64,000 nt of DNA from Sandarakinorhabdus sp. (GTDB taxonomy: Bacteria; Pseudomonadota; Alphaproteobacteria; Sphingomonadales; Sphingomonadaceae): positions 558,001 through 622,000 of the forward strand of contig JAIMKW010000002.1 of the NCBI GenBank assembly GCA_020692215.1. The letters are read 5' to 3'. The notes under the pieces are model-generated. The model ran no database searches. It was not told the DNA's origin and was given only the letters and a program-made list of their open reading frames with translations. A program made the position numbers and the translations under genes. Of this stretch, positions 52,856-61,371 are shown piece by piece (positions within the stretch are counted from its first letter, which is position 1; every line of letters begins with the position of its first letter).

Positions 52856-53980
52856 ATGTCTGCAGCGCCCGCCACAACCAGCGTCACGCTGACCCGCGAG
52901 GGGAACCAGATTTCGCTAACCGGCCGTCTGACAATTTCGCGTGCTGAAGCCCTCGAACAGGATCTCGCCGCAGCCCTCGATGCCATCGAAGGCCCCGTCA
53001 CCCTTGATATCTTAGCTGTCGAACGGATGGATACCGTTGGCGCCTGGCTGGTGCACAGGCTGCTGCGAGACCGCCCGGGCAGCACGCTGGAAGGCGCAAG
53101 CGCAGATGCCGTAAGGCTGCTGGCCGAAGTGAAGGCGGCGGACGTTCCCTGCATCATGCGCCCCGAATCACGGCCCTTCTTCCGGCGGGAGCTCGAGCGG
53201 CTGGGCGCCTACATGTTCGAGTTTTTCAACACCATCGGGGCCAGCCTCGCCTTTATCGGCATCACCCTCATCGCCGCCGGCCGCGCCCTCGTCAGCCGGC
53301 GCGGTTTCCGCTGGAATTCCGTGTTCATCCAGATGGAACAGACCGGTGTGAACGCCCTTGGCATCATTGGCCTGATGAGCTTTCTGGTCGGCATCGTCAT
53401 TGCCCAGCAGGGCGCCGTGCAGCTGCGCCAGTTCGGGGCTGATGTGTTCGTTATCAACCTCGTCGGCCGGGCAACCTTTCGCGAGCTTGGCATCCTCCTC
53501 ACCGCCATCATGGTCGCCGGCCGGTCGGCATCTGCGTTCGCAGCCCAGATCGGCGCGATGAAACTGGCTGAGGAGGTCGATGCCATGCGCACCATTGGCC
53601 TCGATCCCGTCGAGGTGCTGGTCCTCCCCCGCGTCATCGCCCTGATGCTGATGATGCCGCTGCTGGCTTTCTTCGCATCGGTTCTGGCCGTTATCGGGGG
53701 CGGTCTCTTCACCTGGATTTCGCTCGATATCCCGCCCGCCACCTTCGTCCAGCGCATCCGCGAGGTGGTTCCCATGTCGGATTTCTGGATTGGCCTGTCC
53801 AAGGCGCCCGCCTTCGGCCTCGTCATTGCCGTCATCGGATGCTTTCAGGGCTTCCAGGTCTCGGGCAATGCCGAATCCGTGGGATACCGGACGACGCTGG
53901 CAGTGGTGCAGTCGATCTTTCTTGTAATCGTTCTCGATGCCTTTTTTGCAGTCTTCTACACCCAGCTGGGCTTCGATTGA
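52856..53980 (+). CDS. mlaE: Mla-type ABC transporter permease with N-terminal STAS-like domain
   Basis: The 374-aa protein joins a STAS-like N-terminal domain (residues about 10-95, ISRAEALEQDLAAALDAIEG and DILAVERMDTVGAWLVHRLL), equivalent to MlaB in E. coli, to a MlaE permease domain with FEFFNTIGASLAF, LVGIVIAQQGAVQLRQFGAD, FRELGILLTAIMVAGRSASA and EEVDAMRTIGLDPVEVLVLP. The complex moves phospholipids between inner and outer membrane. ATG at 52856; GGAGGAG lies 12 bp upstream. First gene of the operon. Confidence 0.93.
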   Translation: MSAAPATTSVTLTREGNQISLTGRLTISRAEALEQDLAAALDAIEGPVTLDILAVERMDTVGAWLVHRLLRDRPGSTLEGASADAVRLLAEVKAADVPCIMRPESRPFFRRELERLGAYMFEFFNTIGASLAFIGITLIAAGRALVSRRGFRWNSVFIQMEQTGVNALGIIGLMSFLVGIVIAQQGAVQLRQFGADVFVINLVGRATFRELGILLTAIMVAGRSASAFAAQIGAMKLAEEVDAMRTIGLDPVEVLVLPRVIALMLMMPLLAFFASVLAVIGGGLFTWISLDIPPATFVQRIREVVPMSDFWIGLSKAPAFGLVIAVIGCFQGFQVSGNAESVGYRTTLAVVQSIFLVIVLDAFFAVFYTQLGFD

Positions 53981-54915
53981 TGGGACCCACAAGCCCAGCA
54001 GCCTTGCTTGCGCCGGTCATTTCGGTCCGCGGGCTCGTGAACCGCTTTGGCGATCAGACCGTGCACGATGGCCTTGACCTCGACGTGCTGCCGGGCGAAA
54101 TCCTGGGCGTCGTCGGTGGTTCGGGCTCGGGAAAGTCCGTTCTGATGCGCTCCATCATCGGCCTGCAGGTTCCCGCCGAGGGACGAATCGAGGTCTTCGG
54201 ACGCGAAGTCAGCGGGATCGATGCGACAGAAAACAAGGAGCTCACGCGGCAATGGGGCATCTTGTTCCAGGGCGGCGCCCTGTTTTCGGGCCTCACCGTC
54301 GCTGAAAACGTGCTGGTCCCGCTGCGGGAATATTTCAATCTGTCCGAGGGCCTGATGGCCGAGATCGCATCCTACAAGATCGCGATGGTGGGGCTGCCGG
54401 CAGAAGCAGGCCCGAAATACCCCTCGGAACTGTCTGGCGGCATGAAAAAACGTGCGGCACTTGCCCGATCGCTTGCGCTCGATCCCAAGCTCCTGTTCCT
54501 TGATGAGCCCACCGCCGGCCTCGATCCGATCGCTGCCGACGGCTTCGATACCCTGATCCGCACACTTGCCGAAACCATGCAACTCACCGTGTTCCTGATC
54601 ACGCACGACCTCGACACATTGCACGCCATCTGCGACCGGGTGGCGGTGATAGCCGACAAGAAGATCATCGCCGTCGATACGGTCTCGGCTCTGGCAAAAC
54701 TGGACCACCCCTGGATGCAGGAATATTTCAACGGGCCCCGCGGCCGCGCAGCGGCCGCAACTGCCAAGCAAGACGGGGGCCGCGCAGCGGCCGCAACTGC
54801 CAAGCAAGACGGGGGCCGCGCAGCGGCCGCAACTGCCAAGCAAGATGGGGACCGCGCAGCAGCCGCACCTCCAGGGCTTGCCAAGACGCATGAAACAGGG
54901 CCGGAGAGCAGCTGA
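53980..54915 (+). CDS. mlaF: Mla-type ABC transporter ATP-binding protein with repeated C-terminal tail
   Basis: The 311-aa ATPase has the Walker A GGSGSGKSVLM, a Q-loop (LFQGGALFSGLTVAENV), signature LSGGMKKRAALARSL, Walker B LLFLDEPTAGLDP and switch His in LITHDLD. The ATG overlaps the mlaE stop (TGATG). The catalytic domain ends near residue 250 (WMQEYFNGP); then GRAAAATAKQDG occurs three times, with a fourth degenerate copy, and a short Pro/Lys tail. The repeats are extra to the family. Confidence 0.93.
   Translation: MGPTSPAALLAPVISVRGLVNRFGDQTVHDGLDLDVLPGEILGVVGGSGSGKSVLMRSIIGLQVPAEGRIEVFGREVSGIDATENKELTRQWGILFQGGALFSGLTVAENVLVPLREYFNLSEGLMAEIASYKIAMVGLPAEAGPKYPSELSGGMKKRAALARSLALDPKLLFLDEPTAGLDPIAADGFDTLIRTLAETMQLTVFLITHDLDTLHAICDRVAVIADKKIIAVDTVSALAKLDHPWMQEYFNGPRGRAAAATAKQDGGRAAAATAKQDGGRAAAATAKQDGDRAAAAPPGLAKTHETGPESS
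54742..54849 (+). repeat. Three 36-bp tandem repeats inside mlaF
   Basis: A 36-bp unit (12 codons, GRAAAATAKQDG) occurs at 54742-54777, 54778-54813 and 54814-54849. Copies one and two are identical; copy three differs in one base (GAT for GAC). A partial fourth copy starts at 54850 (GACCGCGCAGCAGCCGCA). The length keeps the frame. Near-identity points to recent amplification by slippage or recombination. Confidence 0.92.
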
Positions 54916-55868
54916 TGGAAAATCGCCAGTCCCATATGCTCGTCGGCGGGGTCACCTTCCTTCTGATCCTGGCGCTGTTCGGCTTCATCCTGTGGCTTGC
55001 GCGCTTCTCACGGGAAGACCGCGATGAATTCGATATCTTCTTCAAACAGTCGGTCAGCGGGCTGACCGTCGGCTCCGCCGTCAGCTTTTCGGGTGTCCCC
55101 GTCGGCCAGGTGCGCAAGATCGCCCTGATGCCCGAAAGCCCGGAATTCATCCGGGTCAGAATCGAAGTGCAGCCCGAAGTTCCTGTGGTGGAAGGAACAA
55201 CCGCAACCCTGCAGGGCGTCGGCTTCACCGGTGTTACCGAAATCCAGCTGACAGGCAGCATCCGCGGGCAACAGCCCATCACCGAGCCGGGGCCCTATGG
55301 CGTTCCGGTCATTCCGGCATCGTCTTCCGGCTTCGGGCAGCTGCTGGAATCCGCGCCGCAGGTGCTCGAGCGGGTTTCCATCCTGCTCGCCCGGCTGAAC
55401 GAGGTGTTCGACGACAAGAACCGGAAATCGCTGGCGGGTGTTCTCACCAACCTCGACAAGACTACGGGTATCATCGCCGACGAAAGCGAACAGCTCCGAT
55501 CCGCGCTCAGGGAAGCGCAGTCGACGATGAAGGCCGCCACCCGGGCCGCAGACAGCCTGGCCAAGGCCGGGGCAACGGCCGATTCACTGATGACCGAAGA
55601 TGGAAAGCCACTGATCCAGGATCTTCGGCGCGCTGTTGTATCAGCCGAATCCACGCTGAAACGGCTCGATTCCATGGCGGCAACCGCAGAGCCCGGAATC
55701 AACACGCTTTCCACCCAGACAGTCCCGCAGGTGAACCAATTGATATCGGATCTGCGGGACGTGACCCAGCAGATGGGGGCGATCGCCGCCAAGCTTGATG
55801 AAGACCCGCTGGGCGCTGTCACTGGCGGCCGCACACTGCCAGATTACCAGCCGGAGAAACAGAAATGA
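54915..55868 (+). CDS. mlaD: MCE-domain periplasmic lipid-binding protein MlaD
   Basis: The 317-aa protein has one N-terminal membrane helix (MLVGGVTFLLILALFGFILW), an MCE domain (about residues 38-125: VSGLTVGSAVSFSGVPVGQV and VGFTGVTEIQLTG) and a long helical C-terminal part with many Ala, Ser and Leu (probable coiled coil forming the hexameric tube). It binds lipid in the periplasm for the transporter. ATG overlaps the mlaF stop (TGATG). Confidence 0.94.
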   Translation: MENRQSHMLVGGVTFLLILALFGFILWLARFSREDRDEFDIFFKQSVSGLTVGSAVSFSGVPVGQVRKIALMPESPEFIRVRIEVQPEVPVVEGTTATLQGVGFTGVTEIQLTGSIRGQQPITEPGPYGVPVIPASSSGFGQLLESAPQVLERVSILLARLNEVFDDKNRKSLAGVLTNLDKTTGIIADESEQLRSALREAQSTMKAATRAADSLAKAGATADSLMTEDGKPLIQDLRRAVVSAESTLKRLDSMAATAEPGINTLSTQTVPQVNQLISDLRDVTQQMGAIAAKLDEDPLGAVTGGRTLPDYQPEKQK

Positions 55869-56461
55869 CCCGTGCCGCTCTTGTCGCCTTGTTGTTCGTC
55901 GGCGGCTGCGGCCCGCTGGTGCAGGTCGGCGGCAACGCAACGCCGCCAGATGCGCTCTACACCGTTTCGGCAACCACACCCGCCGCGGTTCCTGCGGGTC
56001 AGGTCCCTGTCGATATGGTGAAAGCCGTCACGGTGGACATTCCAGCGGTTCCCGGCGCTCTGCAAAGCCTGCGCATCCCGGTGGTCGTGTCCGACACATC
56101 CATCCAGTATGTGCCTGCCGCCCAATGGTCGGAACAGCCAAACCGGCTGTTTCAGCGCCTGCTGGCAGACACGCTTACCCACGGCGGGGTTGCGGTTATC
56201 GACCAGCGCAGCAGCGGCACGATCGGCGGGCGGCGGCTGACAGGCCAGCTGATGGCCTTCGGTGTCGACGTGCGCGAAGGCCAGATCGTGCGCGTTCGCT
56301 ATGATGCAACGCTGGCCGGGCCCGAAGGCGTGCGCCAGCGCCGCTTCGAACGCGAAGCCCCCGTCGCCCGGATCGACGGCGCCAGCGTGTCGGCAGCCCT
56401 CAACAGCGCGGCAAACGCTGTTGCAGCAGACGTTGCCAGCTGGATCGGCAAGCAAGGCTGA
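55865..56461 (+). CDS. ABC-type transport auxiliary lipoprotein (PqiC/LetB-partner type)
   Basis: The 198-aa protein has a lipobox LLFVGGC with the lipidated Cys15, then the ABC-transport auxiliary domain (DALYTVSATTPA near residue 29, SIQYVPAAQWSEQPNRLFQR near 79). Such lipoproteins are the outer membrane partner of MCE transporters in many alphaproteobacteria. The ATG overlaps the mlaD stop by four bases (ATGA). Last gene of the Mla-type operon. Confidence 0.87.
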   Translation: MTRAALVALLFVGGCGPLVQVGGNATPPDALYTVSATTPAAVPAGQVPVDMVKAVTVDIPAVPGALQSLRIPVVVSDTSIQYVPAAQWSEQPNRLFQRLLADTLTHGGVAVIDQRSSGTIGGRRLTGQLMAFGVDVREGQIVRVRYDATLAGPEGVRQRRFEREAPVARIDGASVSAALNSAANAVAADVASWIGKQG

Positions 56462-56485
56462 TATCGACGAGGCCGACAGCACATA

Positions 56486-56514
56486 TTGACCGACCCCGGT
56501 CATAGGGCTATCCG
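56486..56514 (+). promoter_or_regulatory. Sigma70-type promoter for tRNA-Met
   Basis: TTGACC, 17 bases, TATCCG on the plus strand, with the expected transcription start about 34 bp before the tRNA. Five of six -35 bases and three of six -10 bases agree with consensus. Confidence 0.55.
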
Positions 56515-56554
56515 CGCCCCTCGCTTTGCCCCCGCACCGCCGGGGATGGGCGCT

Positions 56555-56631
56555 GGCGGGGTAGCTCAGCTGGTTAGAGCACAGGATTCATAACCCTGAG
56601 GCCGCGGGTTCAAGTCCCGCCCCCGCCACCA
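56555..56631 (+). tRNA. tRNA-Met (anticodon CAT), CCA encoded
   Basis: A complete cloverleaf: acceptor arm GGCGGGG with CCCCGCC, D arm GCTC/GAGC, anticodon arm CAGGA-TTCATAA-CCCTG (anticodon CAT at 56589-56591), T arm GCGGG-TTCAAGT-CCCGC, discriminator A and encoded CCA. The paired first base pair (G-C) argues against an initiator tRNA, which has an unpaired first base. A lysidine-modified tRNA-Ile(CAT) cannot be fully excluded without tRNA identity scoring. Confidence 0.93.
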
Positions 56632-56717
56632 CTTCTCGTTGCCGTCTGCATGGCTCTTTTCGCCGGTTGCCTTTGTCAGGCATGGCGCTATCCACCCCCA
56701 CAGGAGGAGTGTGGACC

Positions 56718-57719
56718 ATGCGCAACATCTGGATGGCAGCCCTTGCAGGCCTGATCATGGCAGCGGCAGCCCAGCAGTCGGCAGCAGCCCCGGCCGAAGG
56801 CTGGGCCATCGCGCTGCATGGCGGTGCCGGGGTCATCAAGCGCGGCAGCCTCACGCCCGAAAGGGAGGCCTCCATTCGGCAGACACTCGAGACCGCACTG
56901 AAAGCCGGCGAAACTGTTCTGGCAGGCGGCGGCACCGCAGTCGCCGCCGTCCAGGCGACCGTGCGCATCATGGAGGAAAGCCCACATTTCAATGCCGGCC
57001 ATGGTGCCGTCTTCACCTCGGCCGGCACCATAGAGCTGGATGCGGCCATCATGGATGGGCAAACGCTTGCCAGCGGCGCCGTCACCGGTGTCACCACCAC
57101 CCGCAGCCCGATTGCGCTGGCCCACATACTCATGCTGAAAGGGCCGCATGTGCTGCTTTCGGGGGCCTCTGCCGATGGATTTGCCAGGGCCAACGGGCTG
57201 GAACAGGTGCCCAACAGCTTCTTCATGACAGACCACAGGCGAAAGCAGCTGGACGATCTGAAGATGCGCGGCCAGGGCGCCAGCCTCGATCCTGAAGTGC
57301 GCTTCGGCACTGTCGGTGCCGTCGCACGCGACAGCGCGGGCAACCTCGCCGCAGCCACCTCCACCGGCGGGCTGACAGGGAAAGCGCCCGGCCGCATCGG
57401 CGACACGCCCATCATAGGTGCTGGCACCATTGCCGACAACCGCGCCTGCGCTGTTTCCGGAACAGGATCGGGCGAAATCTTCATGCGCACCCGAACCGCA
57501 GGCCAGATCTGCGATCGTGTGCGCTTTGGCGGTGTCGCTTTGCAGGCCGCTGCCGATGCCGCCATTGCTGAACTCGGCGCGCTCGATGGGTCGGGCGGCG
57601 TGATCGTGCTGGGGCCGAAAGGCGACGGCCTCTTTTCCATGAACAGCGCCGGCATGTACCGCGCCCGGGCCAGCGCCACGGGTGCCCGCAGCATTGCAAT
57701 CTACGCCGACGAGCAATGA
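56718..57719 (+). CDS. Secreted isoaspartyl peptidase / plant-type L-asparaginase
   Basis: N-terminal nucleophile hydrolase of 333 aa. It cleaves isoaspartyl dipeptides and L-asparagine after self-cleavage. The nucleophile is Thr198 in RFGTVGAVARD. FNAGHGAVFTSAGTIELDAA and GTGSGEIFMR are conserved. A signal peptide (MRNIWMAALAGLIMAAAAQQ) suggests periplasmic action. The ATG at 56718 has AGGAGGAG upstream; the longer frame is less likely. Its TGA overlaps the flavoprotein ATG. Confidence 0.93.
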   Translation: MRNIWMAALAGLIMAAAAQQSAAAPAEGWAIALHGGAGVIKRGSLTPEREASIRQTLETALKAGETVLAGGGTAVAAVQATVRIMEESPHFNAGHGAVFTSAGTIELDAAIMDGQTLASGAVTGVTTTRSPIALAHILMLKGPHVLLSGASADGFARANGLEQVPNSFFMTDHRRKQLDDLKMRGQGASLDPEVRFGTVGAVARDSAGNLAAATSTGGLTGKAPGRIGDTPIIGAGTIADNRACAVSGTGSGEIFMRTRTAGQICDRVRFGGVALQAAADAAIAELGALDGSGGVIVLGPKGDGLFSMNSAGMYRARASATGARSIAIYADEQ

Positions 57720-58930
57720 GCGCGCTGTTCGATATCCTGATCATCGGCACCGGCCAGGCGGGCGCGCAGGCTGCCATCTCGCTTCGGCAGGAAGGCTTCG
57801 CCGGTAGCATCACCATGGTGGGTGAGGAATCCGATCTCCCCTATGAGCGCCCGCCGCTCAGCAAGGACTATCTCGCCGGCGAGCGCACGGCAGACAGGCT
57901 GCTGCTCCGCCCGCCAGCCTTCTGGGCAGAGCGCGATGTGGAAATCCTCTGCGAAACCCGAATCAGCCATGTCGATCGCGGGGTGGCCACCGCTGAAGAC
58001 GGCCGGCTGTTTCACTATGGCAAGCTCATCTGGGCAGCGGGCGGCCATGCCCGGCGCCTGTACTGCCCCGGCGCAGAGCTTGGCGGGCTCCACACCATCC
58101 GCACCCGCCAGGATGACGACAACCTCCGGGCAGACCTGCTGACGGCAACGCGCATTGCCATCATCGGCGGCGGCTATGTCGGGCTGGAGGCGGCCGCCGT
58201 GCTGTCCAGGGCCGGGAAATCCGTCACCGTCATCGAAGCCCAGCCACGGCTGCTCGCCCGGGTGACAGCCCCGCCCGTGAGCGATTTCTATCTGCAGCAG
58301 CATCAGGCACAGGGCGTCGACGTGTTGCTGAATGCCCAGGTCGCAGCGCTTGAAGGCGAAGGGCGCGTATCTGCCGTGCTGCTGGCAGATGGCCGCCGCA
58401 TCCCCTGCGACATCGCGGTCGTTGGCATCGGGCTGGAAGCATCGGTCGCACCGCTCGGCCTTCAAGGCACCGCAGTCGAAGTGGACAGCCACTGCCGCAC
58501 CAGCCTGCCCGATGTCTATGCCATCGGGGATTGTGCAAACCATGCCAACCGATACGCAGGCGGCGCCCGCGTCCGCCTGGAATCCGTGCAGAATGCCGTG
58601 GATATGGCGAAGGCGGCGGCAGCCCATATCGTCCACGGGGACAGCGCGAAGCCCTATGATGCCTGCCCGTGGTTCTGGTCCGACCAATATGATCTGAAGC
58701 TGCAGACAGTGGGCCTTTCGCTCGGCCATGATGCGACGGTTGTGCGCGGAGATCCGGCGTCGCGGAGCTGGTCCCTCGTCTATTTGCGGGCTGGCGCAGT
58801 GATCGCGCTCGACTGCATCAACGCTGCAAGAGACTATGTTCAGGGAAAAGCGCTGGTCGAGCGGAGCGCGCGCATTGCACCCGAGCTGCTCGCCGATGCC
58901 GCAACGCCCATCAAATCACTGGAAGGATGA
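57716..58930 (+). CDS. FAD-dependent ferredoxin reductase family oxidoreductase
   Basis: The 404-aa flavoprotein has FAD-binding IIGTGQAGAQAA at 9-20, the NAD(P)-binding IIGGGYVGLEAAAVLS in the middle and DVYAIGDCANHAN, in the order of class I ferredoxin (rubredoxin) reductases that feed electrons to cytochrome P450 or dioxygenase systems. No ferredoxin or oxygenase gene is nearby. It starts inside the asparaginase stop (ATGA) and ends in the start of the next gene (ATGA). Confidence 0.92.
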   Translation: MSALFDILIIGTGQAGAQAAISLRQEGFAGSITMVGEESDLPYERPPLSKDYLAGERTADRLLLRPPAFWAERDVEILCETRISHVDRGVATAEDGRLFHYGKLIWAAGGHARRLYCPGAELGGLHTIRTRQDDDNLRADLLTATRIAIIGGGYVGLEAAAVLSRAGKSVTVIEAQPRLLARVTAPPVSDFYLQQHQAQGVDVLLNAQVAALEGEGRVSAVLLADGRRIPCDIAVVGIGLEASVAPLGLQGTAVEVDSHCRTSLPDVYAIGDCANHANRYAGGARVRLESVQNAVDMAKAAAAHIVHGDSAKPYDACPWFWSDQYDLKLQTVGLSLGHDATVVRGDPASRSWSLVYLRAGAVIALDCINAARDYVQGKALVERSARIAPELLADAATPIKSLEG

Positions 58931-59901
58931 ACAGCATGCACCCGATCACCGCGAAGCTGAAGGCCCGTATGAAGCTGCCGGTTATCGGCTCGCCGCTGTT
59001 CATCATTTCCAATCCCGAACTTGTCATCGCCCAGTGCAAGGCGGGCATCATCGGCTCCTTCCCCAGCCTCAACGCGCGGCCATTGCCGCAGTTCGAAGAA
59101 TGGCTGCAGCGCCTGTCGACCGAACTCGGCCCCGATGATGCGCCCTATGCCGTCAACCTCATCGTCCACAAATCGACGGACCGGCTGATGGACGATCTGG
59201 CGCTGTGCGTGAAATACAAGGTGCCGGTGATCATCACTTCGCTCGGCGCGCGCGAAGATGTGAACGAGGCGATCCACAGCTATGGCGGCATTGTTCTGCA
59301 CGATATCATCAACAACCGCTTTGCGAAGAAGGCTATCGAAAAGGGCGCAGACGGGCTGATCGCAGTGGCCGCCGGGGCCGGTGGCCATGCCGGCACATTG
59401 TCGCCCTTCGCCCTCATCCAGGAAATTCGCGAATGGTTTGATGGGCCGCTCGCATTGTCGGGGTCGATGGCAACCGGCGATGCCGTGCTGGCAGCCGAAG
59501 CAATGGGTGCGGACTTCGGCTATATCGGATCGGCTTTCATCGCCACAAAGGAAGCGCGGGCAGACCAGGGCTACAAGGACATGATCGTGGAATCCGGCGC
59601 GTCCGACATCGTCTATTCCGATCTCTTCACCGGAGTTTCCGGCAACTATCTGAAGCCGTCCATCGTGAAGGCCGGGCTCGATCCCGACAATCTTCCCAAG
59701 GGTGATTATTCCACCATGAACTTCGGTTCGGGCGGCAACACCGATGCCAAGGCCTGGAAGGATATCTGGGGCTGCGGCCAGGGCATCGGGGCGGTAAAGG
59801 CCGTGCTTCCAGCAGCCGAACTGGTTGCCCGGCTCAAGCGTGAGTATGCCGCCGCCCGCGCCAGACTTGCCAGCAGTTCACAGGCTCTGGCCGCCGAATA
59901 G
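58927..59901 (+). CDS. Nitronate monooxygenase family protein
   Basis: The 324-aa FMN enzyme has PVIGSPLFIISNPELVIAQC, AVAAGAGGHAGTLSPFALIQ with the probable catalytic His, and LALSGSMATGDAVLAAEAMG and DFGYIGSAFIATKEA (FMN phosphate loop). Family members oxidise nitronates such as propionate 3-nitronate. Start ATG 58927, overlapping the flavoprotein stop by four bases; ATG 58936 is also in frame. Last gene of the three-gene operon. Confidence 0.93.
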   Translation: MNSMHPITAKLKARMKLPVIGSPLFIISNPELVIAQCKAGIIGSFPSLNARPLPQFEEWLQRLSTELGPDDAPYAVNLIVHKSTDRLMDDLALCVKYKVPVIITSLGAREDVNEAIHSYGGIVLHDIINNRFAKKAIEKGADGLIAVAAGAGGHAGTLSPFALIQEIREWFDGPLALSGSMATGDAVLAAEAMGADFGYIGSAFIATKEARADQGYKDMIVESGASDIVYSDLFTGVSGNYLKPSIVKAGLDPDNLPKGDYSTMNFGSGGNTDAKAWKDIWGCGQGIGAVKAVLPAAELVARLKREYAAARARLASSSQALAAE

Positions 59902-59962
59902 GGGATCAGACCGAAGCGGTGGCGGCGCGGCGCGGCAACCTGCGCCATCTTCAACGCTCAGC

Positions 59963-60319
59963 CTAAAGCAACAGCACCGCAACCCGCCGCTCCTCGGCTG
60001 CGAGCACATTGAACGTGCGCGCCGCCGCAGGGCTGTCCATGGCCTCGATCCGCAGTCCGCGGGCGCGGGCGGAGGCCACAAATTGCGCGGTCGGCCTGCG
60101 CATGGCAGCGCCCGTGCCCAGCAACAGCAGGTCCACGTCAGCAAGCGGCGGCAGGGTTTCGGCATCGAGCGTTTCGAGCACCAGCGGCCCAAGGCTGCAG
60201 GCAAGGGTGGCAGTCACCAGCAGGGCGGGTGCATAGCCGAGGCCCGATACCACCCAACACCCCTCGGCCGTGCGGCCTTCGATGCGCGTTGGCTCGGCGG
60301 TCAGTCGTGGAGCGTTCAT
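59963..60319 (-). CDS. Mth938-like domain protein
   Basis: The 118-aa protein matches the DUF498/Mth938-like fold, with LLLLGTGAAMRRPTAQFVAS and MDSPAAARTFNVLAAEERRV. The human relative NDUFAF3 assembles complex I; bacterial function is unclear. It follows secF after 34 bp and is regularly found with secDF in alphaproteobacteria. ATG at 60319. Confidence 0.85.
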   Translation of the reverse strand: MNAPRLTAEPTRIEGRTAEGCWVVSGLGYAPALLVTATLACSLGPLVLETLDAETLPPLADVDLLLLGTGAAMRRPTAQFVASARARGLRIEAMDSPAAARTFNVLAAEERRVAVLLL

Positions 60320-60353
60320 TGCCGGGCCCCGCCCCGCGTCCCCGGCATCGGGA

Positions 60354-61328
60354 TCAAACCTGGCCCTGCGCCTCGTTCTTCGTCCGCACCTTTGCGTCCG
60401 GGCCGGTTGCGTCAGCCGGGAGGAAGCTGTGCGGGCCCACGCCCATCCACATCAGGATTGGGGCACCAATGAAGATTGAGGAATAGGTGCCGATGAAGAT
60501 GCCTAGCAGCATCGCGACAGAGAAGCCGAACAAGACAGACCCGCCCAGCAACACAAGCGTTCCAAGGGCCAGCACCATGGAAATCGATGTCACAATCGTT
60601 CGCGAAAGCGTTTCGTTGATCGACAGATCGAGCACCTCCTCGATCTCCATCTTGCGGTATTTGCGCAGATTTTCGCGGATGCGATCGTACACGACAACCG
60701 TATCGTTCAGTGAATAGCCCACGATGGTCAAAACGGCTGCCACGATATTCAGGTCGAACTCCAGTTGCGTCAGCGCGAAAAATCCCAGCGTAAGGGCGAC
60801 ATCGTGGACAAGGGCAAACAGCGCGCCGACGCCGAATTGCCATTCGAACCGGAACCAGATGTAGATGGAGATGCCGATCATTGCGAAGAAGATGGCAAAC
60901 GCGCCATCGCGGATCAGCTCTGCGGAAACCTTGCCCGATACGGTTTCGACCCGGCGGAATTGCGCATCCGCATTTTCCGCCTTGATCGTGGCCTGAACCT
61001 GCTGAACCACCTTCTGCACGGCGGCATCATCGCCCTCGGGCAATGGCAGGCGGATGGAAACGGTGTTCGGATCCCCGAACGTCTGCAGGGATCCTTCGCC
61101 CGCGCCCGCCGAGCTGACCGTTCGGCGCAGATCATCCAGCCTGGCCGGCTGCTCGAAACGCACTTCCATCATCAGGCCGCCGGCGAAATCGACGCCGAAG
61201 TTCAGCCCCCGGATTGCAACAAGCGCAATGGAGGCAAGGATCATGACGATGGAAATCCAGATCGCCACGTTGCGCCACTTCAGGAACTTGAAGTTGGTGT
61301 TGTCGGGAACAAGCTTCAGGAGCTTCAT
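60354..61328 (-). CDS. secF: Protein translocase subunit SecF
   Basis: SecF works with SecD to pull exported proteins using the proton gradient. The 324-aa protein has GLNFGVDFAGGLMMEVRF, six membrane segments, the periplasmic domain and GYSLNDTVVVYDRIRENLRK. The C-terminal cytoplasmic tail is Lys-rich. ATG at 61328. Order yajC-secD-secF, with 43 bp between secD and secF. Confidence 0.96.
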   Translation of the reverse strand: MKLLKLVPDNTNFKFLKWRNVAIWISIVMILASIALVAIRGLNFGVDFAGGLMMEVRFEQPARLDDLRRTVSSAGAGEGSLQTFGDPNTVSIRLPLPEGDDAAVQKVVQQVQATIKAENADAQFRRVETVSGKVSAELIRDGAFAIFFAMIGISIYIWFRFEWQFGVGALFALVHDVALTLGFFALTQLEFDLNIVAAVLTIVGYSLNDTVVVYDRIRENLRKYRKMEIEEVLDLSINETLSRTIVTSISMVLALGTLVLLGGSVLFGFSVAMLLGIFIGTYSSIFIGAPILMWMGVGPHSFLPADATGPDAKVRTKNEAQGQV

Positions 61329-61371
61329 GGGAGCATCCTATCGGGCAGGGCCAAGGCGTTGACAGGCCGGG

